Positions 1 through 8,710 are shown, numbered from the stretch's first letter. The stretch: 25,665 bases of DNA from an uncultured Clostridia bacterium (GCA_947584825.1 CANPWR010000007.1:1-25665), one strand, 5' to 3'. Notes: generated by a model from the sequence alone, not told the origin. Numbers and translations: made by a program.

Positions 1-1741
1 CGATAATCATAAGTCCGCCTGCTTCTTTAACAGCAATGGCTTTTTCTTTGACTTCCTTAGAATACTTATCATAAAACTCTCTGTATTCTTTTCTTGCCTT
101 GATGATCTCTTCATCGTCAGTCTCGCCATAGCCGACTGCCTCATTGATTATTTCGTTATCATAGCCTAGCTTTTTAAGTTCTTTTTTCGCAAGAAACTCA
201 GCGTTACCGCCAAGCATAATGTCGGTACCACGTCCAGCCATGTTAGTGGCAATCGTTACAGCGCCGTACTGACCTGCCTGAGCAACTATCTCTGCTTCCT
301 TTTCGTGTTGTTTAGCATTTAAGACGTTGTGCTTTATGCCTTTATTTTTAAGCATTCTCGACAAAATCTCAGACTTCTCAATAGAAATCGTACCAACCAG
401 ACAAGGCTGTCCCTTTTCGTGGCATTTGATGATCTGGTCTATAACTGCATTATATTTAGCCTGCTCAGTCTTATAAACAACATCAGGATAATCAATTCTT
501 ATTACAGGCATATTTGTAGGAACTTCAATAACATCAAGCTTGTAAATTTCTCTGAACTCGCCCTCTTCTGTCAGTGCAGTACCAGTCATACCGGAAAGCT
601 TTTCATATAAACGGAAATAGTTCTGGAAAGTTATTGTTGCAATAGTCTTTGACTCATGTGCGACTTTTACTCCCTCTTTAGCCTCAATAGCCTGATGAAG
701 TCCGTCATTGAAACGACGTCCTATCATCAAACGTCCGGTAAACTCGTCAACGATAATAACCTCGCCGTCACGGACAACATAGTCAATATCTTTTTTCATG
801 ACGCCGTTTGCCTTAATAGCCTGATTGATGTGATGCAAAAGGGTCATATTTTCAGCATCCATAAGATTTATTACATTAAAAGCCTTTTCTGCCTTTTTAA
901 CACCCTTTTTAGTTATAGTAGCAGTCTTTGCCTTTTCGTCTATGATATAATCACCCTCGACAAGGTCGTTATCAGCCTTATCGTCAAGCTCTGTAACGAT
1001 TGTAGGCGTAAGCGTTTTCGCAAACCTGTCAGCTAAGGTATAAAGTTCTGTTGACTTATCTCCTCTACCCGAGATAATAAGAGGCGTTCTAGCTTCGTCT
1101 ATCAAAATCGAGTCGACCTCATCGACAATAGCAAAAGCATGTCCTCTCTGAACCTTATCCTTCTTGTAGATGACCATATTATCACGAAGATAATCAAATC
1201 CAAGCTCGTTGTTTGTGGCATATGTAATGTCACAATTATAAGCTGCACGTCTTTCATCGTTGTCAAGACCATTAAGTATAACACCGATTGAAAGACCCAA
1301 GAACTTATAAACTCTTCCCATTTCCTCTGACTGAAATTTTGCCAGATAGTCATTGACGGTTACAACGTGAACTCCTTTTCCGTTCAAAGCGTTCAAATAC
1401 GATGCCAAGCAAGCAACAAGGGTTTTACCTTCACCTGTTTTCATCTCGGCGATTCTTCCCTGATGCAAAACAATAGCTCCGAGCACTTGAACCGGGAACG
1501 GCTTTTTACCCAACACTCTGTCAGCTGCCTCACGTGCAGTTGCCAATGCCTCGGGCATAATATCATCAAGCGTCTGTCCGTCAGCAAGCCTTTTCTTAAA
1601 TTCATCTGTCTTTGCCTTTAAATCAGCGTCTGAAAGTTTTTGATACTCCTCGTCTAGATCCAAAACTTTCTGCATTATCGGCTTTATTCGAGCAAGCTCT
1701 TTCTTGCTATAGTTTCCAAATATTTTATCTAAAATGCTCAT
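1..1741 (-). CDS. secA: Preprotein translocase ATPase SecA (partial, C-terminus beyond the window edge)
   Basis: SecA is the cytoplasmic motor that uses ATP to push unfolded preproteins through SecYEG. The frame is open from the ATG at 1741 to the window edge, giving about 580 residues of a protein usually 800-900 long. Visible are Walker A MKTGEGKT (about 100-107), the DEVD Walker B box (about 207-210) followed by SILIDEARTP, and the second-motor-domain motif TNMAGRGTDIMLGG. The N-terminal half of the C-terminal domain and any zinc tail lie outside. The start is set by an AAGGTGG Shine-Dalgarno about 11 nt upstream. A promoter reads TTGACT-N17-TATAAT (1795-1823). The gene is divergent from the 88-residue gene at 1925. 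No frameshift or odd residue is seen. The identification is secure. Confidence 0.97.
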   Translation of the reverse strand, partial: MSILDKIFGNYSKKELARIKPIMQKVLDLDEEYQKLSDADLKAKTDEFKKRLADGQTLDDIMPEALATAREAADRVLGKKPFPVQVLGAIVLHQGRIAEMKTGEGKTLVACLASYLNALNGKGVHVVTVNDYLAKFQSEEMGRVYKFLGLSIGVILNGLDNDERRAAYNCDITYATNNELGFDYLRDNMVIYKKDKVQRGHAFAIVDEVDSILIDEARTPLIISGRGDKSTELYTLADRFAKTLTPTIVTELDDKADNDLVEGDYIIDEKAKTATITKKGVKKAEKAFNVINLMDAENMTLLHHINQAIKANGVMKKDIDYVVRDGEVIIVDEFTGRLMIGRRFNDGLHQAIEAKEGVKVAHESKTIATITFQNYFRLYEKLSGMTGTALTEEGEFREIYKLDVIEVPTNMPVIRIDYPDVVYKTEQAKYNAVIDQIIKCHEKGQPCLVGTISIEKSEILSRMLKNKGIKHNVLNAKQHEKEAEIVAQAGQYGAVTIATNMAGRGTDIMLGGNAEFLAKKELKKLGYDNEIINEAVGYGETDDEEIIKARKEYREFYDKYSKEVKEKAIAVKEAGGLMII

Positions 1742-1794
1742 TTATTTTTATTCCACCTTTTTGAAATTTACAATAAAATTTGTAATCGAAAAAT

Positions 1795-1823
1795 ATTATA
1801 CAATATATCTTAATTAAAGTCAA
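1795..1823 (-). promoter_or_regulatory. Sigma-A promoter of secA
   Basis: Read on the minus strand: -35 TTGACT (1823-1818), 17-bp spacer, -10 TATAAT (1800-1795). It lies about 54 nt upstream of the secA start codon. Confidence 0.75.
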
Positions 1824-1857
1824 GATTTAAATAATCAAACATATAAATTAATTTTCA

Positions 1858-1886
1858 TTGACAACAAAAAATACATAGTATATAAT
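1858..1886 (+). promoter_or_regulatory. Perfect-consensus sigma-A promoter of the 88-residue gene
   Basis: TTGACA (1858-1863), 17-bp spacer, TATAAT (1881-1886): both hexamers match consensus, 38 nt upstream of the start codon at 1925. It predicts strong basal expression of a small protein of unknown role. Confidence 0.85.
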
Positions 1887-1924
1887 TAACTTAACATTAA
1901 AATATGGAAACGGAGGAAATAATC

Positions 1925-2191
1925 ATGGGATTTGACAAAGAGAAAATCAATGAGTTTGCCGAGAAAACAGGAAAAGCAATCACTGATGGTGTAAAGGCAG
2001 GTGCAAAATACACAAAAGAAAAGGCTCCTTTGGTTGGAAAAGCCTGCTTAAAATTCGGACATGAGCTTAAAGAAATTTTTACATCTAAAAGTACGGCTAA
2101 TGTTGTCGATGTAGCAGAAATAACCGAGCCGGAAAACAGTGAAGACAGTACAGCAAGTGATAACACAGCAGATAAAAGCACAAATGAATAA
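1925..2191 (+). CDS. Small Lys-rich protein with acidic tail, function unknown (88 aa)
   Basis: Not recognised. An upstream in-frame ATG (1904) is rejected because the Shine-Dalgarno GGAGG (1912-1916) lies inside that extension and sits 8 nt before the ATG at 1925. The product begins MGFDKEKINEFAEKTG. Its first 55 residues are Lys-rich and could form amphipathic helices (KAITDGVKAGAKYTKEKAP). The last 30 are acidic and Ser/Thr/Asn-rich, likely disordered. There is no signal peptide or membrane segment and one cysteine. The gene has a consensus promoter and its own terminator, so it is a single-gene unit, divergent from secA and convergent with nth. A role in stress or as a membrane-surface-associated helix protein would be a guess. 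Confidence 0.8.
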   Translation: MGFDKEKINEFAEKTGKAITDGVKAGAKYTKEKAPLVGKACLKFGHELKEIFTSKSTANVVDVAEITEPENSEDSTASDNTADKSTNE

Positions 2192-2202
2192 AAAATAGAA
2201 TT

Positions 2203-2235
2203 ACCCGTCTGAAGTTATTTCTTCAGGCGGGTTTT
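2203..2235 (+). terminator. Rho-independent terminator after the 88-residue gene
   Basis: A 12-bp stem pairs ACCCGTCTGAAG (2203-2214) with CTTCAGGCGGGT (2221-2232), with one G-T wobble and a 6-nt loop, followed by a short T run. It stands between convergent genes. Confidence 0.88.
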
Positions 2236-2258
2236 GCTAATATGTACTCTCTTTCAAT

Positions 2259-2891
2259 CTAATGTTTTCTATGATAATTACATAAATGTGAAAGCGCACA
2301 TTCTCCGCACTTCTCTCCCCTAGCCTTGCAGGTATCTCTTCCGAATAAAACAAGCCTGTGGCAAAAATCTGAACCTTTTTCAGGAGGAATTATCTTTTTT
2401 AAATCCTCCTCAACTTTGACAGGCTCTTTGTTTTTAGTAAGTCCCAATCGTCCGCAGATTCTTATACAATGGGTATCTGTGACTATTGCGGGTTTGTGGA
2501 AAACATCTCCCATAATAAGATTTGCTGTCTTTCTTCCTATACCCGAAAGCGTGGTAAGCTCCTCTATAGTCTGCGGAATCTCTCCGCCGAAATCGTCTCT
2601 TATCTGTCTGCACATCTCAACTATTGACTTAGCCTTTGTTTTAAAAAGTCCGCAGGGTTTTATTATACGCTCTATATCGCTTAACTCAGCCTCTGCAAAA
2701 TCGTCTATACTTTTATATTTATCGAAAAGTTCTTTTGTAACAATGTTTACCCTTGCGTCAGTGCATTGCGCCGAAAGCCTTCCGGCAATCATTAGCTCGT
2801 GCGGCTTTTTATATACAAGCGAACATCGCGCGTCAGGGTAAAGTTTTTCTAATTCATCGCAAATCTGTAGTGCTTTTTCTTTCTTTGTCAT
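2259..2891 (-). CDS. nth: Endonuclease III (DNA glycosylase/AP lyase)
   Basis: Base-excision repair enzyme that removes oxidised pyrimidines and cleaves the abasic site. The length (210 aa) is normal for the family. The helix-hairpin-helix is LSGIGRKTAN (about 115-124) with the catalytic lysine K121, followed by the catalytic aspartate D139 in VTDTHCIR. The C-terminal iron-sulfur ligands C188, C195, C198 and C204 follow the C-X6-C-X2-C-X5-C pattern. The N-terminal LSAQCTDARVN matches the family's LSAQATD motif. Shine-Dalgarno AGGAG lies 8 nt before the ATG. A likely promoter is at 2924-2952. It is a single gene, convergent with the 88-residue gene. All catalytic and cluster residues are present. 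Confidence 0.96.
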   Translation of the reverse strand: MTKKEKALQICDELEKLYPDARCSLVYKKPHELMIAGRLSAQCTDARVNIVTKELFDKYKSIDDFAEAELSDIERIIKPCGLFKTKAKSIVEMCRQIRDDFGGEIPQTIEELTTLSGIGRKTANLIMGDVFHKPAIVTDTHCIRICGRLGLTKNKEPVKVEEDLKKIIPPEKGSDFCHRLVLFGRDTCKARGEKCGECALSHLCNYHRKH

Positions 2892-2923
2892 TTACTCATC
2901 TCCTATCAGAATTTACTTATTAC

Positions 2924-2952
2924 ATTTTACTACAAAAAAGACGATTTTTCAA
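2924..2952 (-). promoter_or_regulatory. Probable sigma-A promoter of nth
   Basis: Minus strand: TTGAAA (2952-2947), 17-bp spacer, TAAAAT (2929-2924), 32 nt upstream of the nth ATG. Confidence 0.6.
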
Positions 2953-3003
2953 TATTTATTTTACGTTAACACATCATTACAAACCTGTGAATACTTTGGA
3001 AAA

Positions 3004-3339
3004 TTACTTTTTCAGAATATATACGGTCAGTCTTTTATTATTCTGTTTACAAAAATCTATAACATATTTTGTGCCGTGTGATTTCCCATCCCAAAAAGCA
3101 ACTACTATGTCACTATAGTCTACAATCAGATTATTACGTATAAGCGGAGCTTTTCTTCCGTATTTATTATATTCGGGAAGAAATTCCGTCAGTAATAGTT
3201 TGTTACGATATGCATATTCTCTTGCACATGTGTCAACTCCCCTCGCTCCTCCTGATACAATCTCAGTTGTATTTTCAGGCAAATACTTTTTCAAATCCTT
3301 TAATTTTATACTTCTTGAACCTATAACTGCAACTTTCAT
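3004..3339 (-). CDS. Stand-alone SLOG-family (DUF2493/YspA-like) protein
   Basis: A 111-residue Rossmann-like protein of the SLOG superfamily, whose members are thought to bind nucleotides or nucleotide-derived ligands. Seen: beta-strand and Gly-rich start VAVIGSRS (residues 3-10), the phosphate-loop-like SGGARGVD (29-36), RNNLIVDYSD (68-77) and the C-terminal WDGKSHGT (83-90). This matches the small DUF2493-type proteins in order and spacing. Shine-Dalgarno AAAGGAG is 9 nt before the ATG. It lacks a fused effector domain. It is upstream of nth on the same strand (112-nt gap, with nth having its own promoter) and divergent from an RHH mini-gene at 3490. The ligand and role are unknown; a sensor or nucleotide-processing function is a family-level inference only. 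Confidence 0.83.
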   Translation of the reverse strand: MKVAVIGSRSIKLKDLKKYLPENTTEIVSGGARGVDTCAREYAYRNKLLLTEFLPEYNKYGRKAPLIRNNLIVDYSDIVVAFWDGKSHGTKYVIDFCKQNNKRLTVYILKK

Positions 3340-3430
3340 TTACTTTTTCTCCTTTAAAATTTAAATTATAAAATATCTTAAGTTGGTTCTGTTAAACACA
3401 TTTTAGATATATTTTATGTTCATATTTAAC

Positions 3431-3439
3431 ATTATAACA
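3431..3439 (-). promoter_or_regulatory. Candidate extended -10 for the SLOG gene
   Basis: Minus strand TGTTATAAT (3439-3431) is a TGn-TATAAT extended -10 about 90 nt upstream of the SLOG start. No convincing -35 is seen. A 7-bp inverted repeat (3390-3396 with 3425-3431) overlaps it, which may be chance in AT-rich DNA. Confidence 0.4.
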
Positions 3440-3489
3440 CATAATTAATTTAAAATAAACATATAATAAATTTATTAAGAGGTTGAAAT

Positions 3490-3669
3490 ATGGCTATTAA
3501 AAGTTTATCAATACGCATTGATGATAAAATGCTAAATAAGTTACACGTTGTTGCGGATTATGAAGGCAGAAGTGCAAACAGTCAGATTTTGATTTTAATT
3601 CGTAACCTAATTGAAAAATACGAAAAAGAACATGGTGTGATTGTGCTGAATACTGACGATAAAAAATAA
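3490..3669 (+). CDS. Ribbon-helix-helix (Arc-like) DNA-binding protein, 59 aa
   Basis: The product begins MAIKSLSIRIDDKML: a short N-terminal beta strand with alternating polar residues (SLSIRID, residues 5-11), helix 1 (DKMLNKLHVVADYEG), a turn with RSANSQ, and helix 2 (ILILIRNLIEKYEKEHG). This is the Arc/MetJ ribbon-helix-helix pattern, and such proteins act as dimeric repressors or as antitoxins. Shine-Dalgarno AAGAGG (3477-3482) is 7 nt before the ATG. No toxin-like gene is adjacent: the next gene downstream is the unrelated yfhO-like gene and the upstream neighbour is the divergent SLOG gene. It is thus an orphan regulator, perhaps of itself or of the SLOG gene. RHH fold is likely; the target is unknown. 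Confidence 0.78.
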   Translation: MAIKSLSIRIDDKMLNKLHVVADYEGRSANSQILILIRNLIEKYEKEHGVIVLNTDDKK

Positions 3670-3685
3670 AAATTTGTTAAAGTAA

Positions 3686-3720
3686 TAAAGGTTAAGTTCG
3701 GTTTTAGAACTTAACCTTTA
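3686..3720 (+). terminator. Strong hairpin 17 nt after the RHH gene
   Basis: A perfect 14-bp stem pairs TAAAGGTTAAGTTC (3686-3699) with GAACTTAACCTTTA (3707-3720) around a 7-nt loop. No proper T run follows on the plus strand (AAATTTAAAA), so it may terminate weakly or protect the 3' end. Confidence 0.5.
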
Positions 3721-3803
3721 AATTTAAAAAAGTCTATTCAAAGAGTTAATCCTTAAATAATGTGTAGTTTTAAAGATAAATCTGTAAAACTATATTCTTT
3801 TTA

Positions 3804-3832
3804 TTTACTTTTTCTTATCAACATGATATAAT
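3804..3832 (+). promoter_or_regulatory. Promoter of the YfhO-family gene
   Basis: TTTACT (3804-3809), 17-bp spacer, TATAAT (3827-3832) with TG at 3824-3825, giving the extended -10 TGATATAAT. It lies 35 nt upstream of the start codon. Confidence 0.72.
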
Positions 3833-3867
3833 GTTTATGTATTTATTATTAAAAGTGAGGTTTGACA

Positions 3868-6800
3868 ATGTTAAAGAGAAAAGCCGATAACACAATAAAA
3901 ATTAAACAAAATGTTTACAGCTCAGACGAAACAGAACTTAAAAATGTTTCTGCACTAAGCAGGTTTTATAATACGAAAGGCATACAGTTTACTGTTAGAC
4001 ATCTGTTTGTAGTCCTTTCATTTATAATACCTTTTTTAATCATGCTTCTCATATTCATAAAGGAAGGAATGCATCCTGCCGGTGACAAACAGATCCTTGT
4101 TATCGACTTCTGGCATCAGTATTTCCCCTTTATTTCAGAGATGCAGGACAAGCTCCAAAACGGAGGCTCACTGTTATATTCACTTCGCTCCGGCTGGGGA
4201 CAAAACTTTCTCGGTATTATGTCATATTATACAGCCAGTCCTTTGAACTTTCTTGCTTTGCTTATTCCAGAGGCTTATATGCGTGATTTTCTAGCGCTTT
4301 TCGTATGTATCAAAATTGGCTGTGCAGGATTATTTATGGGAATGTTTTTGAAAAATGTATTTAAAAGAAACGATTTCTCTATCGTTCTTTTTTCCATTCC
4401 TTACGCCTTGTGCGCATATATGATGGGATATTACTGGAACATAATGTGGCTTGATACAGTTGCTCTTATGCCGCTTGTTGCACTTGGTGTTCACTATCTT
4501 ATCAAAGATGGTAAATTCAAGCTTTATACAATTTCACTGGCAGTTGCATTTTTCTCAAACTTCTACATCGGATTTTTCCTTTGTGTATTTATAGCACTGT
4601 ATTTCATAGCAGAGGTTATATGTTCAAAAATAGGTATCAGAACTATTTTAAAGAGGCTTTGGCAGATCCTGCTTTTCTCAATAACAGGAATCGCAATAAC
4701 TGCTATACTTATCCTACCAGCATATCTAGCGTTAAAAACGACCTACTCAAGCGGAAATTCAAGCTTCCCTACACAACTGACCTTTTATAAGGATTTCAAA
4801 GAAGTTCTGGCAAATCTTCTTGCTTTCCGCATACCTACACATATTGAAGGACTTCCTAATCTCTACTGCTCACTGTTAGCCGTTATAATGATAGGCGTAC
4901 ACTTATTATCAAAAAAGATTTCAGTCCGTGAAAAAATTGTGGTGCTTGTTCTCCTGACATTTTTAATTATTAGCTGCAACAACAATATTTTAGACTATAT
5001 CTGGCACGGATTCCACTTTACAAACCAAATACCGTTTAGGTTTTCATTTATATTTGCATTTGTTCTAGTAATTGTGGCATATCGTGCATTCACACAGCTT
5101 GAAAATGTTACCTGGCTTCATATCGTCGGAGGTATTATTGCCGCTGCCGCCATTATAGTTATTGGAATACTGGCTGATGTCAGCGATACTATAATCAGGA
5201 ACAACATATCTTTGGCACTTGCATATATGGCACTAATTACAATTTTATTGATAAAATACAAGTATATAAACACAAAAACCATATCCATTCTTATGATCAT
5301 TCCTATGGTTGTCGAGATGTATTCCTGTGCAAGCAAGGGAGTAAATCATGTAGGTTCATCTGCATACAGCACATATTATGCAAGTAACGACGAGGTTCAG
5401 GATTTGCTCTTAAAAACTGATCCTGGCAACGATGATTTTTATCGAACAGAAATGTCTAAATGGTATACAATAAATGACCCGTGTCTTTATCGTTACTATG
5501 GTATTTCGCAGTTCAGTTCAATGTCCAGTGTGGCGATGTCAAACTACATGGAAAACTTGGGAATAGTTTCTCAGCCAAACGGCAACAGATATTATTACGG
5601 CGCTACCAGTCCGTTTACAAATGCGCTTTTAAACTTAAAGTACGTTATCTCTAAGACAGGTACCAATCCAGACACTTACCTAAAAGAGATTGGTTCATCA
5701 GGCGGAGCAAAGCTATATGAAAACACAGCATATCTGCCTTTCGGATTTATGACAGAAACCGGGTTAAAAGATTTTAAACTCAGCAATCCAAACAATCCTT
5801 TCTACTACCTTAACGCTCTATTCAGAAGCATGACCGGTATTGACAAAGACTTGTATTCATATGTGTTAATGACAAAAGGCGAAGGTGAAAACGCTACTAT
5901 TACTAATGAAGATAACGCAACAGGTGTATATTATTATGAACCGGGCAATAAAAAAGGAAAAGTTATATACAGCGGTGAGAAAGCTTTAAACAATACAGAA
6001 AAAAAGGTTGGAGGCGTAAAAGCTAATTCACATTATCAGATGGACATCAAAGATCTTAAAGCCGCTGTTGATTTAGGTGAAGATGATGAAATAACCAACG
6101 AACTTGACGATAAAGCTATACATGTTACCTTTAGGTATCAAAGTGACCCAGAAATCTGGGCTGAGGATTCAGATTTTTACTTCTACGCTCCATCAGATAC
6201 TGATGATATACGAGCTGTAGATGAAGAATTTGATTCTGATGCACCATTTGAATTTACGATCCAGATAACTGATGCTATCAAAGAAAGCGGTCTTGCAATT
6301 GAGGGATTTGGTACTATTCTGACAGAGATCTCGCTCGTTGATAAGGGACAAGATGACGGTACAGTTCAAAAAGCTTCAACTGAAAGCGCAACTTTGGATT
6401 TTAACTATACGGCAATGTCAGATGCAATGTTATATTGCTTTTTTGACAGTTATGATATAGAAAACATTCAAACTAAAATCAGTTCAAGCGATGAGACTTA
6501 TTCATACACAGTTGAGAATGACCTTGAATATATCTTCCCAGTTGGATACGCTAAAGAGGGAGAAACAGCCACAGTTTCAGGAAAAACCAAACAACCCCTT
6601 AAGGTTGGAGGTCAGTTAAACTGTCTGGTATATCAAATAAACGATGATGTTCTTCAGGAAGGTCTTAATAAGCTGAAATCAAACGGAACTTATGATATTA
6701 CTGAACGTACCGACACATACTTCAAGGGTGAAATTGACGCAACATCTGATGGATATATGTATACGGCGATCCCTGCCGACGGATGGACAGCCTATGTAGA

Positions 6801-7350
6801 TGGTAAAAAAGCTGAAACTACTGAGCTTTGCGGAGCAGTTCTTGGAGTAAAGCTTGAAAAAGGCAAACACACCGTTGAACTTAAATACTCACCTCCGGGA
6901 TTTATAGTTGGAATTGTCATTTCTCTTGCAGGTCTTGCAGTTCTGATATTAATGAGTATATTTGTTAAGAAACGCAGACCTAAATGCTTCGAGCCTTCCT
7001 ACATTTATGAAGATGAACGCAGAAGAAAAAAGGAAGAGAAAAAAGCACAAAAGGCAAAATTAAAGGCAGAAGCAAAAGCTGATACGGATTTTAATTCAGA
7101 TGAAAATTCAAATGAATATAATAAATCAGAACCACAAGCTGAAACAACTGAAGTTTTAGACAATACATCTTCTGAAAGTGATAAGGAAAATGAAACAGAT
7201 ATTTTATCAAAAGACAATGATATTGTCCAGCCTGAAGAAGATGATACTCCGTTATCAGATGAAATTTCAATCTACGATTCAGAAGGAAATGAAATAGCTC
7301 TTGAATCTCCTGAGCTTGAGAATGATCCCGATGAAAACAAACAAGAATAA
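3868..7350 (+). CDS. YfhO-family polytopic membrane protein
   Basis: A 1160-residue member of the YfhO family (PF09586), large multi-span proteins resembling GT-C glycosyltransferases. In Bacillus, YfhO works in glycosylation of lipoteichoic acid or other envelope polymers, so a lipid-linked-sugar role here is a family-level inference. Seen: a 45-residue N-terminal cytoplasmic segment, about a dozen hydrophobic spans in the first half, DFWHQYFPF (80-88) with its aspartate at the first outer loop, an extracytoplasmic beta-rich half ending in PADGWTAYVDGKKA, a last membrane span (about 1011-1033), and a 125-residue tail, first Lys/Arg-rich then strongly Glu/Asp-rich. The ATG at 3868 is preferred over an in-frame TTG at 3862 because GTGAGG (3855-3860) is 7 nt upstream. 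It is a single-gene unit with its own terminator. Confidence 0.88.
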   Translation: MLKRKADNTIKIKQNVYSSDETELKNVSALSRFYNTKGIQFTVRHLFVVLSFIIPFLIMLLIFIKEGMHPAGDKQILVIDFWHQYFPFISEMQDKLQNGGSLLYSLRSGWGQNFLGIMSYYTASPLNFLALLIPEAYMRDFLALFVCIKIGCAGLFMGMFLKNVFKRNDFSIVLFSIPYALCAYMMGYYWNIMWLDTVALMPLVALGVHYLIKDGKFKLYTISLAVAFFSNFYIGFFLCVFIALYFIAEVICSKIGIRTILKRLWQILLFSITGIAITAILILPAYLALKTTYSSGNSSFPTQLTFYKDFKEVLANLLAFRIPTHIEGLPNLYCSLLAVIMIGVHLLSKKISVREKIVVLVLLTFLIISCNNNILDYIWHGFHFTNQIPFRFSFIFAFVLVIVAYRAFTQLENVTWLHIVGGIIAAAAIIVIGILADVSDTIIRNNISLALAYMALITILLIKYKYINTKTISILMIIPMVVEMYSCASKGVNHVGSSAYSTYYASNDEVQDLLLKTDPGNDDFYRTEMSKWYTINDPCLYRYYGISQFSSMSSVAMSNYMENLGIVSQPNGNRYYYGATSPFTNALLNLKYVISKTGTNPDTYLKEIGSSGGAKLYENTAYLPFGFMTETGLKDFKLSNPNNPFYYLNALFRSMTGIDKDLYSYVLMTKGEGENATITNEDNATGVYYYEPGNKKGKVIYSGEKALNNTEKKVGGVKANSHYQMDIKDLKAAVDLGEDDEITNELDDKAIHVTFRYQSDPEIWAEDSDFYFYAPSDTDDIRAVDEEFDSDAPFEFTIQITDAIKESGLAIEGFGTILTEISLVDKGQDDGTVQKASTESATLDFNYTAMSDAMLYCFFDSYDIENIQTKISSSDETYSYTVENDLEYIFPVGYAKEGETATVSGKTKQPLKVGGQLNCLVYQINDDVLQEGLNKLKSNGTYDITERTDTYFKGEIDATSDGYMYTAIPADGWTAYVDGKKAETTELCGAVLGVKLEKGKHTVELKYSPPGFIVGIVISLAGLAVLILMSIFVKKRRPKCFEPSYIYEDERRRKKEEKKAQKAKLKAEAKADTDFNSDENSNEYNKSEPQAETTEVLDNTSSESDKENETDILSKDNDIVQPEEDDTPLSDEISIYDSEGNEIALESPELENDPDENKQE

Positions 7351-7354
7351 AAAC

Positions 7355-7385
7355 AAAAAGTAGGCACATTATGTGTCTACTTTTT
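7355..7385. terminator. Bidirectional terminator between the YfhO-family gene and eno
   Basis: A 14-bp stem pairs 7355-7368 (AAAAAGTAGGCACA) with 7372-7385 (TGTGTCTACTTTTT), one G-T wobble, 3-nt loop. T runs occur on both strands, so it serves both convergent genes. Confidence 0.9.
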
Positions 7386-7412
7386 ATTTTTCTATTTGCA
7401 TAATATTTGATT

Positions 7413-8672
7413 TTAAAACATACGTCCGTATCTTGCATCCGGACCGAGTTCTTTTTCAATTTCAAGAAGTCTGTTGTATTTTTCACAACGCTCACTCCTG
7501 CAGGGCGCTCCGGTTTTTATCTGCCCTGCTGAAAGTCCAACTGCTAAATCTGCAATAAAGCTGTCTGCAGTTTCGCCGCTGCGGTGCGAAATAATCGTAT
7601 TGTATCCGTTATCATATGCAAGCCTTATTGCTTTAATTGCGTCACTTAATGTTCCTATCTGATTTACCTTGATTAGGATTGCATTCGCAGCCTTGCTTGA
7701 AATCCCCTTTTGAAGCCTGTCAGGGTTAGTGACAAAAAGATCATCGCCGACGATCTGAACCTTGTCCCCTATCTCTTTTGTAAGCTTTTCAAATCCCGCA
7801 AAATCACTTTCACCTAAAGGATCTTCAACAGAACGTATAGGATAACTCTTGCAAAGCTCCTTTACATAGTCGATCATACCGTTTGTGTCAAGAGTTTTTC
7901 CTCGCTTAGGAAGCTTATATTCTCCGTCGCTTACCCACTCTGTTGCGGCAATATCTAGAGCAAGCTTGAATTTGTTATCGTCAAAGCCAGCCTTGAAAAT
8001 AGCATCAAGTATAAGCTCCAGAGCCTCCTCGTCACTTTCAATATTCGGTGCAAATCCGCCTTCATCTCCCACTCCGGTCGATAAACCCTTCTCTCTGAGA
8101 ATTTTGCCGAGAGTGTGATAAACCTCACAAGAGGCTCTGAGACCCTCGCTGTAATGAGAGAATCCCAGTGGCATTATCATAAATTCTTGAATATCAATAT
8201 TATTGCTCGAATGTGCACCGCCGTTTAAAATATTTAACATAGGAATCGGAAGTATCTTTTGGTCGTCAAGACTTAGAGATTTATAAAGAGGAGTTTTCTT
8301 GGCTTTTGCACAGGCTCTTGCAAACGCTAGGGACACAGCCAATACAGCATTTGCACCTAACGCTTTAAGGTTTGGAGTTCTGTCGATTGCCTTAAGTGTA
8401 CTGTCAAGCTCCTGCTGGTCTATATCTCCTTTTGAAATAAGTGCAGGCTTTATAATATCTGTTATATTTGATATTGCCTTAACTACACCTTTTCCGAAAT
8501 ATCTTTCATCGTTTCCGTCACGAAGCTCATAAGCCTCAAAGCTTCCTGTTGACGCTCCTGAGGGAACGCTGGCAGCCGCATTAGTACCGTCCTCAAGTGT
8601 GACAATCGCCTTAACTGTAGGATTTCCCCGAGAATCTAATATTTCTATTCCATCTATATCTCTTATTTTCAT
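7413..8672 (-). CDS. eno: Enolase (2-phosphoglycerate dehydratase)
   Basis: Glycolytic enzyme converting 2-phosphoglycerate to phosphoenolpyruvate. Using the ATG at 8672 (Shine-Dalgarno AAAGGGA 8 nt upstream; an in-frame TTG at 8690 lies upstream of that site and is rejected), the product is 419 residues, slightly short for the family's roughly 430. Seen: the mobile loop SGAST (38-42), GDEGGFAP (202-209) with the acid E204, Mg ligands D240, E283 and D310, the catalytic lysine in ILIKVNQIG (K335), and SHRSGE (362-367). The last motif continues ADSFIADLAVG where most enolases have EDT, a mild divergence. It follows ypeB by 38 nt and is probably co-transcribed with it. All catalytic residues are present. 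Confidence 0.96.
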   Translation of the reverse strand: MKIRDIDGIEILDSRGNPTVKAIVTLEDGTNAAASVPSGASTGSFEAYELRDGNDERYFGKGVVKAISNITDIIKPALISKGDIDQQELDSTLKAIDRTPNLKALGANAVLAVSLAFARACAKAKKTPLYKSLSLDDQKILPIPMLNILNGGAHSSNNIDIQEFMIMPLGFSHYSEGLRASCEVYHTLGKILREKGLSTGVGDEGGFAPNIESDEEALELILDAIFKAGFDDNKFKLALDIAATEWVSDGEYKLPKRGKTLDTNGMIDYVKELCKSYPIRSVEDPLGESDFAGFEKLTKEIGDKVQIVGDDLFVTNPDRLQKGISSKAANAILIKVNQIGTLSDAIKAIRLAYDNGYNTIISHRSGETADSFIADLAVGLSAGQIKTGAPCRSERCEKYNRLLEIEKELGPDARYGRMF

Positions 8673-8710
8673 AGCTTCAATCCCTTTCAAATATTCAGCC
8701 GGCTCAATTA

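Noticed and set aside
329..1621. Several plus- and minus-strand frames of 60-130 codons
   Set aside because: They lie inside the secA reading frame on other frames and have no ribosome sites; secA reads through without a stop.
1897..2181. Minus-strand 94-codon frame
   Set aside because: Antisense shadow of the 88-residue gene, with no ribosome site and ending in that gene's promoter region.
3490..3669. Type II toxin-antitoxin module
   Set aside because: The RHH protein could be an antitoxin, but no toxin-sized frame lies next to it; the same holds for the RHH gene at 10390.
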